Source: Phenylobacterium sp. (GTDB lineage: Bacteria; Pseudomonadota; Alphaproteobacteria; Caulobacterales; Caulobacteraceae). From it: 38,703 nt of DNA. The position numbers and the translations under genes are program-made. Below the pieces are notes generated by a model, which saw nothing but the letters and a program-made list of their open reading frames with translations, was not told where the DNA came from and searched no databases. Positions 23,969 to 31,414 of this stretch are shown here, piece by piece. Location of the stretch: assembly GCF_030654915.1 (NCBI RefSeq), contig NZ_JAURWM010000363.1:1-38703 (forward strand), written 5' to 3'. Numbering within the stretch: the first letter of the stretch is position 1; every line of letters begins with the position of its first letter.

Positions 23969-24859
23969 ATGCGGCGCTTACCTTCGACAACCTCGTTCTC
24001 GCGGCGGAGCGCCCTGGTCGGCGTCCTGGCGCTCGCGGCTTGCGGCAAGAAGGGTGAGGCCTCGCCCGAGCCGCCCGCGGCGAGCCGTCCAGCCAAGGGC
24101 ATGACGATCGCGCAGGCGGTGGCCGGCGATTGGCGAGCGCCCGCCGACAAGGCGCGTGATCCCTGGCGCCACCCCATCGAGACACTCGAGTTCTGGGGCT
24201 TGAAGCCTGGCCAGACCGTGGTCGAATTCTGGCCCGGCGCCGGCTGGTTCACCGACATCCTCGCCCCTTATCTGGCGGCCAACAGCGGCAAGCTGATCGC
24301 CGCGGACCTGGAGCCGACCGATCCGGCCGCCGTTGAGATCGTCGAGGCCTATCGCGCCAGGCTGAAAGCCAATCCCAAGATCTTTGGCCAGGTCGAGATC
24401 ACCGCGTTCGGCGCCACCAGCGGCCCGGTGGCCCCGGCCGGGAGCGCCGATCTGGTGCTGTTCCTGCGCAACCCGCACAACTGGATGGCGGCCGGCATTG
24501 TCGAGAAAGCTTTCCGCGACGCCTTCGCCGCCTTGAAGCCGGGCGGGGTTCTGGGCATCGAGGAGCATCGCGCCGCGCCGGGCGACGTGCAGGACGCCCT
24601 GGCCGCCGATGGCTATGTGCAGCAGGCCTACGCGATCCGCCTGGCCCAGGAGGCCGGCTTCGTCCTCGACAAGACCAGCGAGATCAACGCCAATCCAAAA
24701 GACACGCGCGACCATCCGTTCGGCGTCTGGACCTTGCCGCCCGTGCGGCTGACCTCGCCGCGCGGCGAGGCGCCTGATCCGAGTTTTGATCGCACCAAGT
24801 ATGACGCCATCGGCGAGAGCGATCGGATGACGCTCCGGCTGGTGAAGCCCGCCGCCTAG
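23969..24859 (+). CDS. Methyltransferase-like lipoprotein, second of a tandem pair
   Basis: A paralogue of the preceding gene, 296 residues. The signal has a twin-arginine motif (SRRSALVG) and a lipobox (ALAAC, Cys25), so it is a probable Tat-exported lipoprotein. The fold is the same: VVEFWPGAGWFTDILAPY, LVLFLRNPHNWM, LKPGGVLGIEEHR, NPKDTRDHPFGVWTLPPVR and a final DAIGESDRMTLRLVKP. The ATG at 23969 has AGGA five bases upstream. Starting further upstream would run through the inverted repeat. Export in folded form by Tat could carry a bound cofactor; that is inference. The substrate is unknown. Confidence 0.82.
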   Translation: MRRLPSTTSFSRRSALVGVLALAACGKKGEASPEPPAASRPAKGMTIAQAVAGDWRAPADKARDPWRHPIETLEFWGLKPGQTVVEFWPGAGWFTDILAPYLAANSGKLIAADLEPTDPAAVEIVEAYRARLKANPKIFGQVEITAFGATSGPVAPAGSADLVLFLRNPHNWMAAGIVEKAFRDAFAALKPGGVLGIEEHRAAPGDVQDALAADGYVQQAYAIRLAQEAGFVLDKTSEINANPKDTRDHPFGVWTLPPVRLTSPRGEAPDPSFDRTKYDAIGESDRMTLRLVKPAA

Positions 24860-24860
24860 C

Positions 24861-25472
24861 TCAGAGCTGGGTCTTGTAGCTCTCGATGATCACCTCGTCA
24901 CTGACCTGCGGCTTGCCGAGCTGGAGCTGGTCCATGACCATCTCCGCGCCAGACGGCAGGGCGCTGCGGTCGACCTGAGCTTCGGCTTCCCACAGCTTGG
25001 CGCGCATGATCGCCTTGGGGCAGTGTAAGAAGGCCTCGTCGACCGCGATGCTGAGCAACAGTCGCGGCGTTTTCCCGAACTCGACGAACTGGGAGAGCAG
25101 ATCCGCGTCGTCGGTGGCGCTGGCGCGGCCGTTGACTCGGAAGACGTCGTCGAAGCCGGGGATCATGAACATCAGTCCGATGGCGCCGGAGCCTGCCAGC
25201 AGGTTGCGGATGTTGTCCAACCGGTTGTTGCCTGGCCGATCAGGCAGGAAGAGGCTCTTGCCGTCCTCGCTCACATGCACGAAGCCCGGCTCGCCGCCGC
25301 GCGGGGAAACGTCGATGGCGCCGTCGGGACCGGCCGAGCTGACAACGCAGAACGGCGACAGCGCGATGAAGCTCTTGCCGTGCTTGTCGACGTGGCTCAG
25401 CACCTTGTCGAGGACGAGCTGTCCCGGCGGCCGGTAAATTCCGTCGATGTCGGCGAGTTGCAGGGTCTTCAT
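24861..25472 (-). CDS. Pyridoxamine 5'-phosphate oxidase-related (PPOX) flavoprotein
   Basis: A split-barrel flavin-binding protein of 203 residues. The sequence FCVVSSAGPDGAIDVSPRGGEPGFVHV, SLFLPDRPGNNRLDNIRNLL and GLMFMIPGFDDVFRVNGRA matches the PPOX-type family of FMN-dependent proteins often called MSMEG_1061-like. The reaction is not known. The ATG at 25472 has GGGAGGG just upstream; the longer frame to 25523 would run into the palindrome there. The stop is one base from the end of the convergent methyltransferase-like gene. A Fur-like palindrome lies 34 bases before the start, hinting at metal control. Confidence 0.85.
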   Translation of the reverse strand: MKTLQLADIDGIYRPPGQLVLDKVLSHVDKHGKSFIALSPFCVVSSAGPDGAIDVSPRGGEPGFVHVSEDGKSLFLPDRPGNNRLDNIRNLLAGSGAIGLMFMIPGFDDVFRVNGRASATDDADLLSQFVEFGKTPRLLLSIAVDEAFLHCPKAIMRAKLWEAEAQVDRSALPSGAEMVMDQLQLGKPQVSDEVIIESYKTQL

Positions 25473-25506
25473 GGGCCCTCCCAAGGCTAGGTTCTTAGTT
25501 TCGTTA

Positions 25507-25523
25507 TTGAGAAGCGTTCTCAA
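25507..25523. promoter_or_regulatory. Fur-like palindromic operator
   Basis: TTGAGAA-GCG-TTCTCAA is a perfect 7+7 dyad between the divergent PPOX and DUF3617 genes. It resembles Fur-type operators built on TGAGAAT-N-ATTCTCA. It is 34 bases from the PPOX start and 119 from the other. Confidence 0.5.
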
Positions 25524-25642
25524 CTATGAACTTGAACTCCTTGCTTGTCACGCCAGATGAACGGACCGGCTTCCGGTCGGTCAGCCGCCAGTCAGGTTGA
25601 AGCCGCTAGTCTGGCGCGAACGCCATGCGATAAAGGTAAGTG

Positions 25643-26086
25643 ATGATCCGCAAGACCGCTCTCGCCCTGATCCCGGCCTGTGCTTTGTTGGCCGCGCCGG
25701 CGCTCGCTCAGGACACCACGATTCAGCCCGGCTATTGGGAGGTCACCAACAAAGTCTCGGCGATCGTCAGCCAGACCAAGACCGAGAAGCGCTGCATCAC
25801 GCCAGCCGAGGTCGCCAAGTTCGTGATGGGACCGTCCAACCGCCACTATAAATGCGATTACCCGACAAGGGTCTTCAGGGATGGCAAGATCTCGCTGAAG
25901 GGCCAGTGCGCCACCAAGAACGGCAGCAAGGCCGCGCTCCAGGCGACCGGGACCTACTCGCCCACCACCTTCACGATGATCGCCGACATCAGCACGGTCT
26001 ATGCCGGGCTGCCGCTGAGCGCGCGCGCCACGACCACCGCCAAGCGCATCAGCGAGACCTGTCCGGCCCAGCAGGCCGCCAGCTGA
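25643..26086 (+). CDS. DUF3617 family secreted protein
   Basis: An exported protein of 147 residues. The signal peptide MIRKTALALIPACALLAAPALA is cut before QDT. The mature part begins QPGYWEVTNKVSAI, the hallmark of DUF3617, and holds paired cysteines (KRCITPAEV, YKCDYPTRV, KGQCATKNG, ETCPAQ) likely to form disulfides in the periplasm. AAGG lies before the ATG; a GTG one codon earlier is less likely. The function of the family is unknown. Confidence 0.85.
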   Translation: MIRKTALALIPACALLAAPALAQDTTIQPGYWEVTNKVSAIVSQTKTEKRCITPAEVAKFVMGPSNRHYKCDYPTRVFRDGKISLKGQCATKNGSKAALQATGTYSPTTFTMIADISTVYAGLPLSARATTTAKRISETCPAQQAAS

Positions 26087-26188
26087 TCGGCTATTGCGCG
26101 GAAAACGCTGCCTAAACCCTAGTCGCGCCGTTTACTTGGCTCGCGCTTGAGGCGAAGGTGCCGCTCACTTTGATGTGAGAACGCGCCC

Positions 26189-26497
26189 ATGACGACCCTG
26201 CAGGAACTGACCGAACGTGTGACCCAGGCCGTGGGCGAAGACGCCGGGCTGGGCAAGTCGTTCAAGGTCGACCTGCGCGGCGAGGGCTTTATCCATATCG
26301 AAGGCGGCGCGGTCTCTAATGACGACAAGCCGGCGGACCTGACGGTTTCGATCAGCCAGAAGGATTTGAAAGCGCTGGGCAAGGGCGAACTCAATCCCAT
26401 GACCGCGGTGATCACCGGACGGCTCAAGGTGTCTGACATGGGACTGGCCATGTCGCTGCAGCCTCAGATGCAGGCTCTGTTCGCGAAACTAGGATAG
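26189..26497 (+). CDS. SCP2 sterol-binding-type domain protein
   Basis: A protein of 102 residues made only of an SCP2-like domain, a lipid-binding pocket fold. Typical segments are SFKVDLRGEGFIHIEGG, DLTVSISQKDLKALGKGELNPMTAVITGRLKVSDMGLAM and LQPQMQALFAKLG. It would bind or carry fatty acyl groups or other lipids in the cytoplasm. It ends five bases before the lysophospholipase gene, whose ribosome site lies inside its last codons, so the two form a translational unit around lipids. Confidence 0.88.
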   Translation: MTTLQELTERVTQAVGEDAGLGKSFKVDLRGEGFIHIEGGAVSNDDKPADLTVSISQKDLKALGKGELNPMTAVITGRLKVSDMGLAMSLQPQMQALFAKLG

Positions 26498-26502
26498 ACA
26501 GC

Positions 26503-28005
26503 TTGGCCGCTCCCCTCATTTCGATCCGTGGCGCGCCCGTTCCTGCTGGGGGCGAGGCGGAGTGGTTCAACGGCGTTGATGGAGCGCGGCTGCGCGCGGC
26601 GCTGTTCCCCGCCAAGGGTGAGGTCCGCGGCTCGATCGTACTGAGCGGCGGCCGGACCGAGGCCATTGAGAAATACTTCGAGACGATCGAGGACCTGACC
26701 AGTCGCGGCTACGTGGTTCTGACTCACGACTGGCGCGGCCAAGGGCTGTCGCATCGCGAGCTGAAGGATAGGCTGGCTGGGCATGCGAGCGGCTATCAGG
26801 CGTTCCTTGGCGACTACCACGCTCTGCTGGCGGCGTATGAAGGCCGGCTGCCCAAGCCGTCGTTCGCGATCGGCCATTCGATGGGCGGCTGCCTGACGCT
26901 GCTGGCCCTGGCCCACGGCGAGGCCTCGCGCTTCGAGGGCGCGATCCTGTCGGCGCCGATGCTCGGGCTGCAGACTGGCGGAGTCCCTTTGCTGATCGCG
27001 CGGGCCACGGCGGCCTTCAACGTGATGCTCGGCCGTGCTGGGCGGTTCGCCCGCGGGGCGGGCGCGCCCGAGACTTTTGAGAATAACGTGCTGACCCACG
27101 ACCGAGCACGCTATGAGCGGGGCAAGGCGCAAATCCTGGCCGCGCCCGATCTTGGCCTGGGCGGGCCGACCTGGGGATGGCTGGACTTCGCCTTCCGCGC
27201 TACAGCCTATCTGGCGCAGGGCGGAAACTTGAAGAGCGTGACGATCCCGGTCGTCATCGTCTCAGCGGAACAAGACAAGCTCGTCGACAACGACGCCCAA
27301 CGCGCCGTTGCCAGGAACTTGCCCAAGGGCGAGTTCATCAACGTTCCCGGCGCGTACCATGAAATTCTGATGGAGACCGACACTATGCGGAATATCTTCC
27401 TGCGTGCGCTCGACACCCTGCTGGGCAAGTCGTCGACGGCTCCTGCGCCCGCCGCCCAGCCAGCGGCCCCGGAGCCCGCGCCCGTGGCGGCCAAGCCGGT
27501 GGCCGCGGCGCCGGACCCAGCACCGCTGATGGCGGCCGCGGTCGAGCCTGCAGTCGCTCCGACACCCGCGGCTAAGCCCGCAGCGGCGAAGGCTCCGGTG
27601 AAGAAGGCCGCTTCGAAGACGGCTTCGGATCCAAAGCCGGCAGCGGCCCCCAAGGCGGCTGCGAAGCCGGCGGCCCCTAAGGCCGCCGCCAAGCCCGTCG
27701 CGGCGAAGAAGGTTGAGGCTGCAGCGGCCAAGCCTGCTGCGAAAAAGGCGGCGGCGCCGGCGACAAAGGCCGCCGCGCCGAAGAAGGCGCCTGCAGCCAA
27801 GGCTGCGCCGGCCCCGAAGGCCGCCGCCAAGGGCGCTGCTCCCAAGCCTGCTGCTCCCAAGGCTTCGACGGCGAAGGCTCCTGCGACTAAGGCTGCGCCT
27901 AAGCCCGCGACCGCCAAGGCTCCGGCTGCTCCCAAGGCTGCGGCGGCTTCCAAAGCGCCGGCCGCTAAGCCGGCGGCGAAGAAGGCTCCGGCCGCGAAGG
28001 CCTAG
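26503..28005 (+). CDS. Lysophospholipase-like alpha/beta hydrolase with a histone-H1-like Ala/Lys/Pro tail
   Basis: A protein of 500 residues in two parts. Residues 1-310 are a PldB/monoacylglycerol-lipase-type hydrolase: THDWRGQGLS, nucleophile Ser126 in GHSMGG, Asp258 in SAEQDKLVD and His286 in GAYHEIL. Residues 311-500 are low complexity, first Ala/Pro-rich, then KAPAAKAAPKPA-type repeats with lysines every few residues, as in bacterial histone H1-like proteins. The tail is strongly basic and probably disordered; it could bind DNA, polyphosphate or acidic lipid surfaces. The start is TTG with AGGA eight bases upstream. The frame ends exactly where the convergent gene ends, with no base between. 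Confidence 0.88.
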   Translation: MAAPLISIRGAPVPAGGEAEWFNGVDGARLRAALFPAKGEVRGSIVLSGGRTEAIEKYFETIEDLTSRGYVVLTHDWRGQGLSHRELKDRLAGHASGYQAFLGDYHALLAAYEGRLPKPSFAIGHSMGGCLTLLALAHGEASRFEGAILSAPMLGLQTGGVPLLIARATAAFNVMLGRAGRFARGAGAPETFENNVLTHDRARYERGKAQILAAPDLGLGGPTWGWLDFAFRATAYLAQGGNLKSVTIPVVIVSAEQDKLVDNDAQRAVARNLPKGEFINVPGAYHEILMETDTMRNIFLRALDTLLGKSSTAPAPAAQPAAPEPAPVAAKPVAAAPDPAPLMAAAVEPAVAPTPAAKPAAAKAPVKKAASKTASDPKPAAAPKAAAKPAAPKAAAKPVAAKKVEAAAAKPAAKKAAAPATKAAAPKKAPAAKAAPAPKAAAKGAAPKPAAPKASTAKAPATKAAPKPATAKAPAAPKAAAASKAPAAKPAAKKAPAAKA

Positions 28006-28827
28006 CTACTTCGCCGAACGTTTCAGGGCGACCAGGGCCTCGTCGAGGCAGGCCCGGTCGCCGGCGATGGCGATCTGACCGCCGTTCTGCCCCACCGGCT
28101 GGCCGCGCCAGTCGGTGACCATGCCGCCCGCGCCCTCGATCAGCGGGATGGCCGACTCGATGTCCCAGGACTTCAGTCCCGCCTCGATCACCATGTCCAT
28201 CTTGCCCATCGCCACCATGGCGTAGGCGTAGGCGTCGCAGCCCAGCCGCGCGAGGCGGGCGGCGGCGCGCACCTGGGTCCAGGCTCCCAGCTCGGCGCCG
28301 TCGAAACAGGCCTCGGGGTCGGTGGTGGCGATGACGGCGTCGGTCAGCTTGGGGCAGGGGCGGACCTGCAAGCTACGCGTCTCGCCGCGCGCGATCAGGC
28401 GTGAGCCGCCCGCATGGCCCAGGAAGATTTCATCTAGATAGGGTTGGCCGATTGAGCCCAGAACCGGGCGCCCGTTGTGCCGGAGGCCGATCAGGGTGCA
28501 CCACAGCGGCAGGCCGGCGATGAACGCGCGGGTGCCATCGACGGGATCCAGGACCCAGACGAACTCGGCGCCTGGGCGGTCCTCGCCATATTCTTCGCCG
28601 ATCACCCCGTGGTCGGGATAGCGCTCGGCGATCAACTTGCGGATCGCGACTTCCGCGCCCTTGTCGGCGGCGGTGACGGGATCAAAGCCCTTGGCTCCGC
28701 CCTTGTCCTCCAGGCCGTGGTCGGCGCGGAACAATGGCAGGATGACCTCCGCGGAGGCGGCGTTCAGCTCGATCAGGAAGGCGTCGAGTTCGGCCAGGCG
28801 GCCAGCGGCGAGGGTGGAGGCGGGCAT
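28006..28827 (-). CDS. Inositol-monophosphatase family phosphatase, probable histidinol-phosphatase (HisN type)
   Basis: A lithium-sensitive-type phosphatase of 273 residues. Metal-binding motifs are GEEYGEDRPG, WVLDPVDGTRAFIAG and SWDIESAIPLIEGAGG. The sequence KGFDPVTAADKGAEVAIRKLI and ATTDPEACFDGAEL fits the HisN group, which removes phosphate from histidinol-phosphate in histidine synthesis. Inositol monophosphatase or fructose-bisphosphatase activity is also possible. No other his genes are in the window. The XRE gene lies 55 bases upstream on the same strand. Confidence 0.87.
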   Translation of the reverse strand: MPASTLAAGRLAELDAFLIELNAASAEVILPLFRADHGLEDKGGAKGFDPVTAADKGAEVAIRKLIAERYPDHGVIGEEYGEDRPGAEFVWVLDPVDGTRAFIAGLPLWCTLIGLRHNGRPVLGSIGQPYLDEIFLGHAGGSRLIARGETRSLQVRPCPKLTDAVIATTDPEACFDGAELGAWTQVRAAARLARLGCDAYAYAMVAMGKMDMVIEAGLKSWDIESAIPLIEGAGGMVTDWRGQPVGQNGGQIAIAGDRACLDEALVALKRSAK

Positions 28828-28882
28828 GGCTCCCGCTTTACCTCGCCGCTGGCTTTCGTGAAAGCCGAACGGAGGCGAGCCG

Positions 28883-29278
28883 TCAGGCGAGCTCGTGGTC
28901 GCCGTTCAGCGACTTGGCGAGATCGAGCAGGCGACGGCGGGGGCGCTCGCCGAGCAGGTAGTAGGCGCGGATCAGGTCTTGGGTCTCCTTGCGGGCGAAC
29001 ATCTCGCCGCCGGCTTCGCCTTCGCTCGCGCAATGTTCGCGTTGAGCCGCAGCGGTCAGGCCGTCGTAGAAATAGCCGACCGGAACCTCCAGGGCCTCGG
29101 ACAGCTGCCACAGGCGCGCGGCCGAGATGCGGTTCGCGCCGCACTCGTATTTTTGAATCTGTTGGAAGCGCACCCCGCATGCCCCCGCCAGTTGCTGCTG
29201 GGTCAGACCCAGCAGCCGCCGGCGGCGGCGAAGGCGCTTGCCCAGGTGTACGTCGATGCTGTCGCCCATGGGTTCCAT
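28883..29278 (-). CDS. XRE/Cro-CI family transcriptional regulator
   Basis: A regulator of 131 residues. The HTH spans about residues 10-65: HLGKRLRRRRRLLGLTQQQLAGACGVRFQQIQKYECGANRISAARLWQLSEALEV, preceded by an arginine-rich stretch. The C-terminal part (KETQDLIRAYYLLGERPRRRLLDLAKSL) is helical and common in this alphaproteobacterial group. The ATG at 29278 has GAGGGG upstream; a second ATG at 29269 is possible. Targets are unknown. It is divergent from the acyltransferase gene with 127 bases between. Confidence 0.88.
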   Translation of the reverse strand: MEPMGDSIDVHLGKRLRRRRRLLGLTQQQLAGACGVRFQQIQKYECGANRISAARLWQLSEALEVPVGYFYDGLTAAAQREHCASEGEAGGEMFARKETQDLIRAYYLLGERPRRRLLDLAKSLNGDHELA

Positions 29279-29405
29279 CGTCCCCTCGCTATTCTGCGTG
29301 CCTCCGTCCCAAAGCGAGACGGCTCGCAGGGAATTTGGCAAGTCGCGCGCCAAGCGAGCGCCGTTCGCGTTGCGCGACCCCGGAGGAGGCGACTAGTAGA
29401 GGGAC

Positions 29406-30320
29406 ATGACGCAGGCGAAGCCCTCGGTGGCGCAGGATATTTTGTGGCGATTGGAGGCCTTGGCCTTCGATGTGGTGATCCTGTTCGCCAGGATGCTGCC
29501 GGTCGACATGGTGTCCGATTTCGGCGCGTGGTTTTTCAAGGCCGCGGGACCGCTGACCGGCGCGCACAAGGTCGCCGAGATCAATCTGCGCATCGTGTTT
29601 CCGCAAGCCTCAGACGCCGAGATCGCGCGGCTGTTGGTCGAGCAGTGGGACAACACCGGCCGGACGTTCCTGGAACTGCTGATCATGGACCGGATCATCG
29701 GATCACCCGATCGGGTCGAGGTGGTCAACGGTCATCGCCTGAACGAGATCGCCGCCAAGCAGGAGCCGGTGGTTTTCGTTTCGGGCCACTTCTCGAACTT
29801 CGAGGTGATGCCCGCGACGATCGTGAATTCCCCTGTGAAGTGCCACATTACTTATCGGGCGATGAACAACCCGCACGTCGAGAAGCGGGTTCGGGACTAT
29901 CGTTTCCGCTATGGAGTCCGCTATTTTGCGCCCAAGGGCGGCGATGGGGCGCGCGAATTGCTGACGGCCCTGGGACGTGGCGAGTCGGTCGCGCTGATGA
30001 ACGACCAGAAGTTTAATGGCGGCGTGGCGGCGCCGATCTTCGGCTTGATCGCCCATACCGCGCCCGGCCCCTCGCGCCTGGCTTTGCGCTTCAACACCGT
30101 GCTCCAACCGATGTCGGTGCAGCGCCGCTACAAGGCGCGGTTCCGTGTCGTCGTGCACGAACCGATCCACCTGGAACACACCGGCAATATGACCGCCGAC
30201 ATCGAGGCCGGCGTGCGCAAGGTCAACGCCTTCATCGAGGAGCGCGTGCGCGAACGCCCGGCGGAGTGGTTCTGGACCCACAAGCGCTGGCCCAGCGAAA
30301 CCTATAAGCGCACGCGGTGA
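29406..30320 (+). CDS. LpxL/HtrB-type lipid A acyltransferase
   Basis: An inner-membrane acyltransferase of 304 residues. The catalytic H-X4-E motif is HFSNFE (His128, Glu133). Other family segments are AEINLRIVFPQASDAEI, VKCHITYRAMNNPHVEKRVRDYR, LMNDQKFNGGVAAPIFG and the C-terminal EWFWTHKRWP. An N-terminal hydrophobic stretch anchors it. Enzymes of this type add secondary acyl chains to Kdo2-lipid IVA; some relatives make ornithine or other lipids. GAGGGAC lies just before the ATG. Confidence 0.88.
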   Translation: MTQAKPSVAQDILWRLEALAFDVVILFARMLPVDMVSDFGAWFFKAAGPLTGAHKVAEINLRIVFPQASDAEIARLLVEQWDNTGRTFLELLIMDRIIGSPDRVEVVNGHRLNEIAAKQEPVVFVSGHFSNFEVMPATIVNSPVKCHITYRAMNNPHVEKRVRDYRFRYGVRYFAPKGGDGARELLTALGRGESVALMNDQKFNGGVAAPIFGLIAHTAPGPSRLALRFNTVLQPMSVQRRYKARFRVVVHEPIHLEHTGNMTADIEAGVRKVNAFIEERVRERPAEWFWTHKRWPSETYKRTR

Positions 30321-30330
30321 CGATCAGCTT

Positions 30331-31176
30331 TTAGGCTGGAGTCCGCGCGCCCACCATCAGCATCGGGTCCATGTGTCGGCCACGCCATTTCATGCGCCAG
30401 CAAAGGTGCGGGCCGGTGGCTCTGCCGGTGGCGCCGACCGCGCCGATGCGTTCGCCGCGCCGAACGCTCTGGCCGCGGGCGACGCCGACATCGCTGAGGT
30501 GCAGGTAGGCGGTGATCAGGCCCTGGCCGTGATCGATCATGATCAGGCCGCCTTCGAACAACATGCCGCTGTCGGCCAGCAAGACCTCGCCGCCTGCGGG
30601 CGAGCGAACGGTCGTTCCGCGCGGAGCGGCCAGATCGATCCCGTAGTGCGGCGGGCGGGGCAGGCCGTTCACGATCCGCTGGCCGCCGAACCTGGCGCTG
30701 ACCCGAAAGTCCTTCAGGGGCGAGGAGAAGCCGTCTCGGAAATCGTCGCGCTCGAGACGGCTGGCGAAGGCCGCGGCCTTTCGGCGGTTCTCGTCGGCGA
30801 TCCGCGCCTCGAGTTCGGGGCTGGCCTTGCCCCGATAGGGGGAGCCGAGGCCGGAGATCCGTTGGATGTCGAAGTCGCCCTTGGCGACGTCGAGGGTGCG
30901 GGTGGTGTCAGGCCCCCAGCCGGCGACCCGCAGAACCGCTTTTGAGGGGGCGTCGCGATCAAAGCCGATCACGAAGAAGCCCGTCGGAGAAGCGCGGGTG
31001 ACGGACTGCCCGTCGAGGAGGATCTTGGCGCCAGGCGCGGTGCGGCCAATCGCAAAGCCGCCCTGTTGGTAGCGTCCGGCCAGGGAGAGGCCCTGCGCGG
31101 CGTGAGCCGGGCTTGTCAGACTAACCGAGGCCAGCCCGAGCGCCGCGGCGCGGCGGCTCAGACGGTGGTCAGGGAT
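30331..31176 (-). CDS. M23 (LytM-type) peptidase with unusual start codon and altered zinc site
   Basis: A predicted envelope peptidase, about 281 residues. The catalytic domain has HYGIDLAAPRGTTVRSPAGG (zinc ligands H and D) and TAYLHLSDVGVARGQSV, but the usual H-x-H is GPHLCW, with Cys in the second place. Coding sense continues far upstream of the GTG at 30972: LSRRAAALGLASVSLTSPAHA is a clear signal peptide. No ATG, GTG or TTG lies in frame before it. Candidates are ATC at 31176 (GGAAG seven bases upstream, 8-base overlap with the previous stop) or CTG at 31161. A 1-base sequence error could also explain this. The start given is the best guess only. Confidence 0.75.
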   Translation of the reverse strand: MPDHRLSRRAAALGLASVSLTSPAHAAQGLSLAGRYQQGGFAIGRTAPGAKILLDGQSVTRASPTGFFVIGFDRDAPSKAVLRVAGWGPDTTRTLDVAKGDFDIQRISGLGSPYRGKASPELEARIADENRRKAAAFASRLERDDFRDGFSSPLKDFRVSARFGGQRIVNGLPRPPHYGIDLAAPRGTTVRSPAGGEVLLADSGMLFEGGLIMIDHGQGLITAYLHLSDVGVARGQSVRRGERIGAVGATGRATGPHLCWRMKWRGRHMDPMLMVGARTPA

Positions 31177-31387
31177 TGATCTGCTTCCACCGCGCCAATG
31201 CTTCGACCGGCGTGGCGTAGGCTTCCTGGAGGGCTGGGTTCCAGTAGCGCAGGGCTTCCACCGGGATCTTCACCTTGGAGACGGCGCAGATCACGTAGCG
31301 TCCCGGCTTGAGAACGACGAACTCGCCGTCGCCATAGTGAAGCGAGGCGATGTCGGAGCCGGTGAGGTCGCGGTCGTGGGCGTTCAT
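31169..31387 (-). CDS. DUF2093 family protein
   Basis: A small protein of 72 residues matching DUF2093: IASLHYGDGEFVVLKPGRYVICAVSKVKIPVEALRYWN, then PALQEAYATPVEALARW. No signal or membrane segment is present. It follows xseA by 27 bases and overlaps the start region of the M23 gene, so the three appear to form one operon. Function unknown. Confidence 0.85.
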   Translation of the reverse strand: MNAHDRDLTGSDIASLHYGDGEFVVLKPGRYVICAVSKVKIPVEALRYWNPALQEAYATPVEALARWKQINP

Positions 31388-31414
31388 GTGGTTAGTTTAG
31401 CGCGCGAAAGCCGA

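Noticed and set aside
27580..28000. Tandem DNA repeat or CRISPR-like array in the Ala/Lys/Pro tail
   Set aside because: The repeat is at the amino-acid level with varied codons and no fixed unit length or spacers.
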